Part shown: positions 9,631 through 17,229 of the stretch, in pieces | Layout: each line of letters opens with the position of its first letter | Position numbering within the stretch: the stretch's first letter is position 1 | Assembly: GCA_963795935.1 (NCBI GenBank) | Contig: CAWCJO010000004.1 | Coordinates: 558,001-622,000 of the forward strand | Direction of reading: 5' to 3' | Length of the DNA: 64,000 bases | DNA from: JAICMB01 sp963795935 | GTDB lineage: Bacteria > Acidobacteriota > Terriglobia > Bryobacterales > Bryobacteraceae | Notes under the pieces: model-generated | Databases searched by the model: none | What the model was told of the DNA's origin: nothing | What the model saw: only the letters and a program-made list of their open reading frames with translations | Made by a program: the position numbers and the translations under genes

Positions 9631-10902
9631 ATGATTGGGCCGCGTGCGGACAACGGCGGGACCCCGTTGCGAGTCTATGGGACGCGCGGTTCCTCGGTCG
9701 CATACTCTATTCGCGATTTTCTTCAGCGCAGCGACGTCCCGTTTGAATGGACCGAGCTGAGCACCGACGCACAGGCTCGCGAGCAGGCCGGGGTGGACGG
9801 GTTGCGCGACGGCCGCCTGCCCATCTGTATATTCCCGGACGGCGCCCGGTTGGAGTGCCCCACGATCCGGCAGATCACGGAAAAGCTGGGCTGGCTTCAC
9901 GGCCCCTCACGCGCGGAATACGATTTGGCGATCTTCGGCGCGGGACCCGCCGGGCTCAGCGCTGCCGTTTATGGCGCCTCCGAAGGGCTCAAAACCGTGG
10001 TGATCGAGCGCTCGGCCGTGGGCGGACAAGCCGGCACGAGTTCCAGGATTGAGAACTATCTCGGTTTCCCGGAGGGGATCAGCGGCGCCGATCTTGCTTT
10101 GCGCGCGCGTGACCAGGCGTGCCGCTTCGGAGCCGAAATCCTACTCTTGCGTGAAGGAGTACGCGCGGAGTTTCTGCCAGGAAAGGGCATCGGCTACCTG
10201 GCCGATGGCGTCAAGCTTGTGATGCATTCTTCCATCTGCGCCTCCGGTGTGGAGTACCGCCGGCTGAATCTTCCCAACGAGGATCGCTTCCGCGGAGCGG
10301 GCGTTTACTACGGGGCGGGCGCAAGTGAAGCCGCGCTCTGCGCCGACGAGCACGTCTTCATCGTCGGAGGCGGGAACTCCGCCGGACAGGCGGCGATGCA
10401 CTTTGCGCGCCTTGCGCGGAAGGTCACCATCGTGATTCGAAACGATTGTCTGAAGCAGACCCTTTCGCAGTATCTCGCCGATCGCATCCTGGCCGCGCGC
10501 CATATCGAAGTTTTGCCTCGAACGGAAGTTACCGCTCTCGAGGGCGACGAAGTATTGCGCGCGATCACGCTGACCCACACGGATACAGGTAAAAAAGAGA
10601 CCGTAGAGGCGCGCTGGCTGTTTCTTTGTCTCGGCGGCGCCCCCAATACGGAATGGGCCATCGAAGCCGGCATTGCGCGCGACCAGGAAGGGTATCTTCT
10701 GACCGGGCCCGATTTGCGGCAGCACGGCCGCTATCCGGAGGATTGGCCGCTCGATCGTCACCCATATTATCTGGAAACGAGTAAGCCCGGCCTGTTTGCG
10801 GCCGGCGACGTCCGGCACGGGTCGGTGAAGCGCTGCGCGTCGGCCGTCGGTGAAGGAGCAATGGCGGTCACATTCGTGCACCGCTACCTGGCAAACCACT
10901 AA
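9631..10902 (+). CDS. Thioredoxin-reductase-like FAD/NAD oxidoreductase lacking the CxxC pair
   Basis: I start at the ATG at 9631 (MIGPRADNGG), 423 residues, because the in-frame extension lies inside the cyclophilin gene. Residues 15-90 are a glutaredoxin/thioredoxin-fold domain whose active site reads GTRGSSVAYS instead of CxxC. The reductase part has the FAD motif IFGAGPAGLSAAVYGASEG, VGGQAGTSSRIENYLGFP, the NAD motif VFIVGGGNSAGQAAMHFA and the C-terminal FAD motif GLFAAGDVRHGSVKR. The redox CxxC expected between the two nucleotide-binding halves is absent (GAGVYYGAGASEAALC). It therefore cannot be a classical thioredoxin reductase; electron acceptor unknown. The next gene, 12 bp downstream, encodes a UBP-type zinc finger, a pairing I recall from other bacteria. 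Confidence 0.85.
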   Translation: MIGPRADNGGTPLRVYGTRGSSVAYSIRDFLQRSDVPFEWTELSTDAQAREQAGVDGLRDGRLPICIFPDGARLECPTIRQITEKLGWLHGPSRAEYDLAIFGAGPAGLSAAVYGASEGLKTVVIERSAVGGQAGTSSRIENYLGFPEGISGADLALRARDQACRFGAEILLLREGVRAEFLPGKGIGYLADGVKLVMHSSICASGVEYRRLNLPNEDRFRGAGVYYGAGASEAALCADEHVFIVGGGNSAGQAAMHFARLARKVTIVIRNDCLKQTLSQYLADRILAARHIEVLPRTEVTALEGDEVLRAITLTHTDTGKKETVEARWLFLCLGGAPNTEWAIEAGIARDQEGYLLTGPDLRQHGRYPEDWPLDRHPYYLETSKPGLFAAGDVRHGSVKRCASAVGEGAMAVTFVHRYLANH

Positions 10903-10914
10903 TAAAGGAACAGT

Positions 10915-11181
10915 ATGAAATCGTGCACACATCTCGATCAAATTCGACCAGTCGCGCCGCACACTCCTGAAGGCTGCGAGGAGTGCCTGAAGACGGGCGA
11001 TTCCTGGGTCCATCTGCGCCTGTGCCTGGAGTGCGGCCACGTCGGCTGCTGCGATTCGTCGAAAAACAAACACGCCACCAAACATTTCCACGCGAGTCGT
11101 CATCCCATCGTCAAATCGTTCGAGCCCGGCGAGAATTGGGGATGGTGCTATGTCGATCGTGTCGAGCTCGATTTGGAATAG
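10915..11181 (+). CDS. UBP-type zinc finger protein
   Basis: This 88-residue protein is a free-standing ZnF-UBP domain. Cysteine/histidine ligands occur as CTHLDQI, GCEECL, LRLCLECGHVGCCDSS, HATKHFHASRHPI, followed by GENWGWCYVD. In eukaryotes the domain binds the free C-terminus of ubiquitin; bacteria without ubiquitin carry it with unknown function. It starts 12 bp after the flavoprotein gene and is preceded by AAAGGAACAGT as ribosome site, so the two form an operon. A role as redox partner or adaptor of the flavoprotein is only a guess. Confidence 0.9.
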   Translation: MKSCTHLDQIRPVAPHTPEGCEECLKTGDSWVHLRLCLECGHVGCCDSSKNKHATKHFHASRHPIVKSFEPGENWGWCYVDRVELDLE

Positions 11182-11186
11182 CGCAA

Positions 11187-12110
11187 TTACGCGGACGCGC
11201 GCGTTTCGCCGCCCCCCGTCTCGATAAGCCTGGCCGCAAACGCGCGGCTCGATTCCAGCAGCTCCCACGACTCGGGCCAGAAACACAGGTCCACGCACCA
11301 CCACTCGATTCCGGGCACGCCCAGAAGCTGCGGCGCAAGCGTCTGAAAATGGATGCGCCCTTCGCCGAACGGCCGGTGCGTGCTGGTTTCATTGTTGTGA
11401 AGCGTGCCGTCGGAATCGATCAAATGGATGGCCCCGATGCGCCCTTCAAGCTTGCTTAGAAACTCCGCCACTCCGCCCGGCAGCGTTTCTCTTGCCCCAT
11501 GCTGGCGCGCGCCCACGACCCCGCACATATATGCATGCGAAGTGTCGAACATGACCCCGAAGTTCGGGTGTCCTACCTGGTCGTGCATGGCCACGACCTC
11601 CGACGGCTTGTTGAACGCGAAGCCCGGTTCGAACTCCCATACCATGCGGATGCCATGCTCCGCCGCAACGCCCGCCGCCGCCCGCCACAACTCAGCGACG
11701 CGATGGAAGGCCGCGTCGTATTCGTTGTCCGCGATCGTGTCCGGGCCGGCCACGGTATCGACGCGAATCGCCGGACTGCCGATCGTGGCGCACAGCTCGC
11801 AGTTCTTCGCGAACAGATCGAGGTATTTTTGTTTCGGAGCCGCGACCGGGTTCGCCGCCGTCAGATCGGCCGCGTACCCGGAAACGCCCAGACCCAAGTC
11901 GCTCAGAAAACGCGCCAGCTCCGCGCGTGCGGATGCCCCGGCATAGCGTTCCAAAGTGACGTGCGGCGGAAATCCGCACACCTCGATGCCGTCGTATCCC
12001 GCTTCGGCCAGCCCCCGCGCGACCCGCTCGAACCCGATCGGATGGTCCGCATATGGACCGAAAGAAAATGCCCAGCTTCCTAAAGAAATCTTGATAAGCG
12101 AAATTTTCAT
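11187..12110 (-). CDS. Sugar phosphate isomerase/epimerase family protein
   Basis: The protein has 307 residues from the ATG at 12110, chosen because it overlaps the upstream stop as ATGA. It shows the xylose-isomerase-like TIM barrel: MKISLIKISLGSWAFSFG at strand 1, YDGIEVCGFPPHV, IRVDTVAGPD, HGIRMVWEFEPGF (metal-ligand Glu), GVMFDTSHAYMCG (Asp/His ligands), IGAIHLIDSDGT, and a late glutamate in GEGRIHF. Members isomerise or epimerise inositol and sugar derivatives with a divalent metal. It is coupled to a Gfo/Idh/MocA dehydrogenase, so the pair probably oxidises and isomerises a cyclitol or sugar; the substrate cannot be read from sequence. Cytoplasmic, no signal peptide. Confidence 0.85.
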   Translation of the reverse strand: MKISLIKISLGSWAFSFGPYADHPIGFERVARGLAEAGYDGIEVCGFPPHVTLERYAGASARAELARFLSDLGLGVSGYAADLTAANPVAAPKQKYLDLFAKNCELCATIGSPAIRVDTVAGPDTIADNEYDAAFHRVAELWRAAAGVAAEHGIRMVWEFEPGFAFNKPSEVVAMHDQVGHPNFGVMFDTSHAYMCGVVGARQHGARETLPGGVAEFLSKLEGRIGAIHLIDSDGTLHNNETSTHRPFGEGRIHFQTLAPQLLGVPGIEWWCVDLCFWPESWELLESSRAFAARLIETGGGETRASA

Positions 12111-13252
12111 GCGTTCGCTCCCGCCGCCGGCGTCTTCACCGCCACCCAGCGATCGGAATTGCAAGCTTCCAACACCGCGTCCAAAACAAGCTGGCACCGC
12201 AGGCCATCGTCGAAATCGGGCCGCATCGGCTTGTCCTCCGCGATGGCGCTCATTAAGTCCGCGGCCTGGTTTGCGAAAGTATGCTCATAGCCGATGGCGC
12301 AGCCCGGAACCCACCAGTTCTTCATATAGGGATGGCATTCCTCCCACACCGCAATCTCGCGCCAGCCCTGCACATGTTTCGGATCGCGCGAATCGAAATA
12401 CCACAGGCGGCTCATGTCCTCGAGATTAAAATACAGGCTGCCTTTCTCTCCGTTCACCTCGAACGTGTTGGCGTTCTTGCGTCCGTTTGCAAATCGCGTC
12501 GCCTCGAAATGTCCCAGGGCCCCGTTCGTGTATTTGCACACGAACACGCTGGCGTCTTCAATCTCGACGCTCGCCCTGCCGCCTTCCGGCCGCTCCCGCT
12601 CCTCGACGAAGATGCGGCTCGCCCCCGCCACCGCTGCGATCTCGCCCGCGAGAAAGTTCGACAGATCGACGATATGCGAATGCAGGTCGCCCGTAACACC
12701 CGATCCGGCGATGTCTTTATCCATGCGCCACACCAGCGGCACCGAGGCGTCGAGCGTCCAATCCTGCAGATACAGGGCCCGGAAATGGTACACGCGTCCG
12801 ACGCGGCCTTCGTCAATCAACTGACGCGCCAAGGCGATGGCCGGAACGCGGCGATAGTTGAACCACACGGTATTGATCCGTCCGCCGCGGCGCGCCGCCT
12901 CCGCCATTTCCGCGGCCTCGGCCCCGTTCATCGCAAGCGGCTTTTCGCAGGCCACGATCTTGCCCGCTTCCAGCGCCGCCAGCGCGATCTCGCGGTGCGT
13001 GTTGTTCGGTGAGCAGATATCGACCACGCCCACGTCCGGATCCTCGACCACGGCGCGCCAATCCGTCACCGCTTTTTCCCAGCCCCAGCGCGCGGCCATT
13101 TTCTCGACCTTCGGCCGGTCCCGTCCGCACACCGCCTTCAGCCGCGGCCGCAGCGGCAGGTCGAAAAATTGCGGGATCTGGCGATAGGCGTTGCTGTGCG
13201 CCTTGCCCATGAACTTGTACCCGATCATGCCGATCCCGATTGTGTCCGACAT
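12107..13252 (-). CDS. Gfo/Idh/MocA family oxidoreductase
   Basis: The protein has 381 residues from the ATG at 13252 (MSDTIGIGMIGYKFMGKAHS); an in-frame TTG three codons earlier is less likely. The N-terminal Rossmann domain has GMIGYKFMGKAHSNAYR and VVDICSPNNTHREIALAALE, then the family signature ACEKPLAMNGAEAAEM containing the catalytic EKP lysine. The C-terminal domain contains GSGVTGDLHSHIVDLSNFLAGE with the usual D-x3-H. It is an NAD(P)-dependent sugar or cyclitol dehydrogenase. It overlaps the downstream isomerase gene by 4 bp. Repeat elements lie just upstream (13292-13392). Confidence 0.9.
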   Translation of the reverse strand: MSDTIGIGMIGYKFMGKAHSNAYRQIPQFFDLPLRPRLKAVCGRDRPKVEKMAARWGWEKAVTDWRAVVEDPDVGVVDICSPNNTHREIALAALEAGKIVACEKPLAMNGAEAAEMAEAARRGGRINTVWFNYRRVPAIALARQLIDEGRVGRVYHFRALYLQDWTLDASVPLVWRMDKDIAGSGVTGDLHSHIVDLSNFLAGEIAAVAGASRIFVEERERPEGGRASVEIEDASVFVCKYTNGALGHFEATRFANGRKNANTFEVNGEKGSLYFNLEDMSRLWYFDSRDPKHVQGWREIAVWEECHPYMKNWWVPGCAIGYEHTFANQAADLMSAIAEDKPMRPDFDDGLRCQLVLDAVLEACNSDRWVAVKTPAAGANA

Positions 13253-13291
13253 GAACCTCAACCTAGTCTCCCGTCCCGGTTAATACTTGAG

Positions 13292-13392
13292 GCTTGCTGA
13301 CGCGCGCGGCTCGATACCGCGGCCCAGCCATGATAATGAAAATCCCGTTAGGAACGACTGTTCCAAACCGAGCCGCGACCGTAAGGGGGCGG
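13292..13392. repeat. Inverted pair of the dispersed LAYARGSV-type intergenic repeat
   Basis: Forward copy at 13292-13316 (GCTTGCTGACGCGCGCGGCT core) and reverse copy at 13368-13392 (CCGAGCCGCGACCGTAAGG), about 50 bp apart. Both match the consensus GCTTACGCGCGCGGCTCGG seen at four other intergenic sites in this window. The head-to-head arrangement resembles a REP doublet. It fills the gap between two minus-strand genes and could fold in the transcript. Confidence 0.65.
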
Positions 13393-13443
13393 ATTCCCGG
13401 TTTTTCAACGGAGCGGTTGTCGGGATTTAACACGGACGCCACA

Positions 13444-14481
13444 CTAGCGCGTCTCATAAACCAGCACCGCCGCGTTCCGCCCGTCGTGCGGCGGAACGGC
13501 CACGAAGTAACGATTCAGTTCCGGAACCAGCAGCGCCGTGCGGCCCTGAGGTCCTGACGGAACCTGTCCCAACGATTTGTAACGATCCGCGCCATCCGCC
13601 TCGTAGACGTCCACTTCACCGTCGGCAGCCGCATAAATTCGTCGCCGCCGGCCATCCCACGCCACATCGTCCACTCCCTTCGCAATCGCGAGCGCCTGCA
13701 ATTCCTTCCCGTTTTGGCTGTCCATCACGACGATCTGACCGCTGCGGCAGCCCACAAAAAGACGATGATCCGCATCGTCGAGCGCCATCGCGACATTCCT
13801 TTCGCCTTTCGAGATCCGCCACGCCGCAACCACGGTCCGCGTCTCTCGATCGACCACGTCCACCTGGTTCTTCCTGGCGTTGTTCACAAATAATCGCGAG
13901 CTGCCCGCCGGGAGCGCCATCGCTTCCAGCGTTTCTCCGTCGATCTTGATGTCGGCTATCTTCCGCCCCGCCGCAGTATCGACGACGCTGAGCAGGGAGT
14001 AGCTTTCGTGGGCGTCTCCTCCGCCGTTATCGATGTACAAAAGCTTTGTCGCCGCGTCGTAACCGATGGAATCCGCATCGACCAGCAGCTTGACGCTCGC
14101 CAGCGGACGATAAGTGCTTGCGTCGAAAATTTTCAGCTCGCCCGCCGCGCCATCGGTAACGTAGATGCGGTTGAGATCGGCGCGGTAGAGAATGGCGTGC
14201 GGCCGGCCGATGCCGGTAATTTTTTGCAGCAGCTTGCCGGTCTTCAAGTCCAGCGCCAGCACGGCGTGGTAGTCCTCCGGCGTCGCGAACAACCGGTTGC
14301 CCTTCAGATCGACGCCGAAGTGATCGAAATGCCCCGTGATGTCCGCCGGCAGATTGAAAGTCTGCACTAACCGCAGCGGCGCTGTCGGCTGCGCTTGGAT
14401 ACTCATCGCGAACGCCGCCGCAGCCAACCCAACCAGCGCGCTATTCCTCTGCTTGTCGCTCAATCGCCAACAAGTATACAC
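13444..14481 (-). CDS. YncE-like secreted beta-propeller protein
   Basis: The protein has 345 residues from a GTG start; a TTG six codons in is an alternative. The hydrophobic stretch SALVGLAAAAFAMSIQAQ serves as signal peptide. Repeats follow the YVTN/YncE pattern: NRLFATPEDYHAVLALDLKT, NRIYVTDGAAGELKIFDAST, SRLFVNNARKNQVDVVDR, HRLFVGCRSGQIVVMDSQNG, RRIYAAADGEVDVYEADG. This gives a seven-bladed propeller outside the cytoplasm. Related Acidobacteriota genes are numerous and mostly uncharacterised. No active-site residues are evident; neighbours do not suggest a ligand. Confidence 0.8.
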   Translation of the reverse strand: MYTCWRLSDKQRNSALVGLAAAAFAMSIQAQPTAPLRLVQTFNLPADITGHFDHFGVDLKGNRLFATPEDYHAVLALDLKTGKLLQKITGIGRPHAILYRADLNRIYVTDGAAGELKIFDASTYRPLASVKLLVDADSIGYDAATKLLYIDNGGGDAHESYSLLSVVDTAAGRKIADIKIDGETLEAMALPAGSSRLFVNNARKNQVDVVDRETRTVVAAWRISKGERNVAMALDDADHRLFVGCRSGQIVVMDSQNGKELQALAIAKGVDDVAWDGRRRRIYAAADGEVDVYEADGADRYKSLGQVPSGPQGRTALLVPELNRYFVAVPPHDGRNAAVLVYETR

Positions 14482-14562
14482 GGACGTGAAGAAGGCCGCG
14501 GGCAGGCGGTCGTGTGGGGCCGTTCCGCCGTCTTGGAAGGATTACCAGATGCCGTTTATTAT

Positions 14563-15114
14563 TTACCGGTACCAGTCACGATCGTGATGATAATGATACT
14601 CGCCGTTTTGATAACCCGGGTCACCCCACGTAACAACATGCAAAGGCTGTTGTAGTTGAAACGTCACCACTGTATCGCCGGGAACCCGGATTCCCGCCCC
14701 GTGTGTTTCCACTTGCTCCCCGTTCGCCGCGGCGATCGCGCCGACAATGCTGCCGACCAGTCCGGAGCCGTTGTCATACGAATTCCGCGGCATGTTATAT
14801 TGCGGACCGGTGATGTCCAATGCATAGCGCGTACCGTTTACCGTAACCGACTCCAGATCAAGCGCCAATTGATCCGGGCCGACTTGACGCACGATCAATT
14901 CCGCTGGCGCGCCTCGCCGGATCGCGACGGAACCGTCTCTCGAATAAACGTCTTGCGCTACATGGCCCGGGTAGATTCGGCCTCGATCCCACCGGGCAAC
15001 CTCGATCCCGGTATCTGTGCGAACTGGAATCTGAGTTCCCGGCGGAATGGTATCGGCGAAAACCGATATCTGTGTTCCGATCAAAAGCGTTGTAAGTACT
15101 CCAAAGAGTTTCAT
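14563..15114 (-). CDS. Secreted hypothetical protein, 183 residues
   Basis: The N-terminus is a clear signal peptide (MKLFGVLTTLLIGTQISVFA). The mature part begins DTIPPGTQIPVRTDTGIEV and continues with beta-rich sequence (GRIYPGHVAQDVYSRDG, RGAPAELIVRQVG). A glycine-rich hydrophobic helix SGLVGSIVGAIAAANG lies near 120-135, and the C-terminus has a histidine/tyrosine cluster (GEYHYHHDRDWYR). The pattern of a gated value followed by GAPAEL resembles secreted Acidobacteriota proteins with a TrbI/VirB10-like beta fold, but I cannot name a family. It is divergent from hemB. Confidence 0.7.
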   Translation of the reverse strand: MKLFGVLTTLLIGTQISVFADTIPPGTQIPVRTDTGIEVARWDRGRIYPGHVAQDVYSRDGSVAIRRGAPAELIVRQVGPDQLALDLESVTVNGTRYALDITGPQYNMPRNSYDNGSGLVGSIVGAIAAANGEQVETHGAGIRVPGDTVVTFQLQQPLHVVTWGDPGYQNGEYHYHHDRDWYR

Positions 15115-15203
15115 GGTTAATCACCTACAATCCAAAAAATGCAATTCCGATTCCAATTTCGTTTGCGCCGATCCCGCCATGGCCGCGTTATCCTGATTAA
15201 TTC

Positions 15204-16175
15204 ATGCCCTTCCCGGTTCACCGCATGCGCCGTCTGCGCGCCACCGAGGCCTTGCGGACGCTGGTGCGCGAGACGCGATTGGAGCCCTCGCAATTTATTC
15301 TGCCGTTGTTTGCGTGTCCCGGCGAAGGCGTCCGCCGCGACATCGGCTCCATGCCTGGCAATCATCAACTTTCCATCGATGAGCTGGTGAAGGAATGCTC
15401 GGCCGCGCACGCGCTCGGCATCGGAGGCGTCATCCTATTCGGCATTCCGGAAACGAAGGACGAAACCGCCTCCGGCGCCTATGCCGCGGACGGAATCGTG
15501 CAGCAAGCTATTCGCGCCATCAAGCGCGAAGCGCCACATCTCCTAGCCGTCACCGACGTTTGCAACTGCGAGTACACCAGCCACGGGCACTGCGGCAAGG
15601 TCGTGGATAACGACGTGGACAACGATGCGACGCTGCATTGGCTCGCCGCCACCGCGGTCTCGCACGCCCGCGCCGGCGCCGACGTCGTCGCGCCCAGCGA
15701 TATGATGGACGGCCGCGTGGCCGCGATTCGCAAGGCGCTCGATGAGGCCGGCTTCAACAATACGCCGATCCTCTCCTATGCCGCCAAGTACGCCTCCGTG
15801 TTTTACGGACCTTTTCGCGAGGCCGCCGATTCCGCGCCCCAATTCGGCGACCGCCGCGGCTATCAAATGGATCCCGCCAACGGCCGCGAAGCCCTGCGCG
15901 AAATAGAACTCGATCTCGAAGAAGGCGCGGACATGATCCTGGTCAAACCCGCCCTGCCGTATCTCGATATTATTCGGCAGGCGCGCGACCGCTTCCCCGT
16001 CCCTCTCGGCGCTTACCAAGTCAGCGGCGAGTTCAGCATGATCGTGGCCGCCGCCCGCAACGGCTGGCTGGACTTGGATCGCGCGATTCTGGAATCGCTG
16101 ACCTCCATCCGCCGCGCCGGCGCCGATTTTATCCTGACGTATTTCGCCCCGCGCGCGGCCCAGCTTCTCGCCTGA
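15204..16175 (+). CDS. hemB: Delta-aminolevulinic acid dehydratase (porphobilinogen synthase)
   Basis: The 323-residue protein matches HemB length and motifs. The zinc-binding cysteine site is TDVCNCEYTSHGHCG (Cys-x-Cys...Cys). The first substrate-site lysine lies in ILSYAAKYASVFYGPFRE and the Schiff-base lysine in GADMILVKPALPYLDI. The tail region YQVSGEFSMIVAAARNGW is typical. It condenses two 5-aminolevulinate molecules into porphobilinogen for heme and corrin synthesis in the cytoplasm. Start is the ATG at 15204; an internal ATG (MRRLRATEALR) is the alternative. No other heme gene is adjacent. Confidence 0.96.
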   Translation: MPFPVHRMRRLRATEALRTLVRETRLEPSQFILPLFACPGEGVRRDIGSMPGNHQLSIDELVKECSAAHALGIGGVILFGIPETKDETASGAYAADGIVQQAIRAIKREAPHLLAVTDVCNCEYTSHGHCGKVVDNDVDNDATLHWLAATAVSHARAGADVVAPSDMMDGRVAAIRKALDEAGFNNTPILSYAAKYASVFYGPFREAADSAPQFGDRRGYQMDPANGREALREIELDLEEGADMILVKPALPYLDIIRQARDRFPVPLGAYQVSGEFSMIVAAARNGWLDLDRAILESLTSIRRAGADFILTYFAPRAAQLLA

Positions 16176-16180
16176 GCGGC

Positions 16181-17045
16181 CTACTTTTGCGCCGGGCGTG
16201 GTTCCTGGGCCCGCTTCACCGCCGTCGCCCGCGCGTCTTCGGCGATCTGGGCAACTTCGCGCATGCTCGCCGTCACCTGCTCGCTCTGCTCCTTGCGCGA
16301 AAGCTGGCGCGCCTGCTCGAACATTTGCTTGCGCGCGGCGCAGACCATCGGCGGCGTATCGCTCCGCTCCGGCGGCAATTGCAATCTGGATCGCGTTCTT
16401 GGCTTGATACGTTGCCGTCAGAGCCTCGTATTCCTTCATCGAAACCGCCGTACCCGCCGCTGGTCCGCCGGCAGGTTCAACGGTCTCATTGTAGGTGTAC
16501 TCTTTTCGAGGCAGCAGCTCGTAGGTGGCCTTGACCTCTTCCACCTGCCCCACCGTTTCCGGGCGCAGCGCATTTTCCATCACTACAACATCGCTCGGCT
16601 GCGACACCGCGAAATAGGGCTCCGCTGTCACGATCAGCGCGAATGCCTGCATCGGCGTGGACGCCGTGAGCCGCCCTTTATCCGCGCCGTTCAGAACCAG
16701 CTCGCCGATATTCTGCGCGCGCCCCTCGGGGCTGATCGCCCAAACGACGTACGTCAGATAGCCGGAGCCGAAGCGCGTCGGCGGCGGCACGTGGCTGAAC
16801 CGCGCGTCGATCGCCGCGGCGCCCCGCCGGTTCTCCACCGTCGCTTCGCCGCGCGCTTGCGGAAGCAGCGCCGTGCCGCGAAAATCGATCTTGGTCGGTT
16901 CCTGCCGGTGGCTGTAATTGATCGCGGGCGTGCTGCGCTGCACGATCGTTATGCGATAGAGCGGAGACGGCGCCGCCGCGGGCGCCTGCGCAAGCGCCGG
17001 CACTGCCGCCATAGCCGCCAGCGCGCAAATCTTACCAATTCCCAT
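16181..17045 (-). CDS. Secreted hypothetical protein with C-terminal helical repeat region, one frameshift
   Basis: Start is the ATG at 17045 (MGIGKICALAAMAAVPALAQA), a signal peptide. Residues 30-170 form a beta-rich domain (YRITIVQRSTPAINY, VWAISPEGRAQNIGEL). The C-terminal 80 residues are helical and charged: QAKNAIQIAIAAGAERYAAD, then after an extra base near 16337, KQMFEQARQLSRKEQSEQ and AQIAEDARATAVKRAQE. The helical part resembles DUF4398-like regions of Acidobacteriota lipoproteins. Corrected length is about 287 residues. It sits 5 bp after the convergent hemB stop. Function unknown. Confidence 0.7.
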
Positions 17046-17229
17046 ATTGCTTCCTCGCCTAAGTACGGGAAAGAGCAATCCGCATTCCGCTGCGCCGAAT
17101 GCATTCCCGATGTTAGGGTTAGAAGAGATGAGGAGCTTCGATTTGAGTAGAAATTGCAATGGCGGCGCCCGCCGCTCTCCCGCTCGCCGAACGGAAACCC
17201 GCGCGAGTAGCTTCACGTCAACAACGTTG

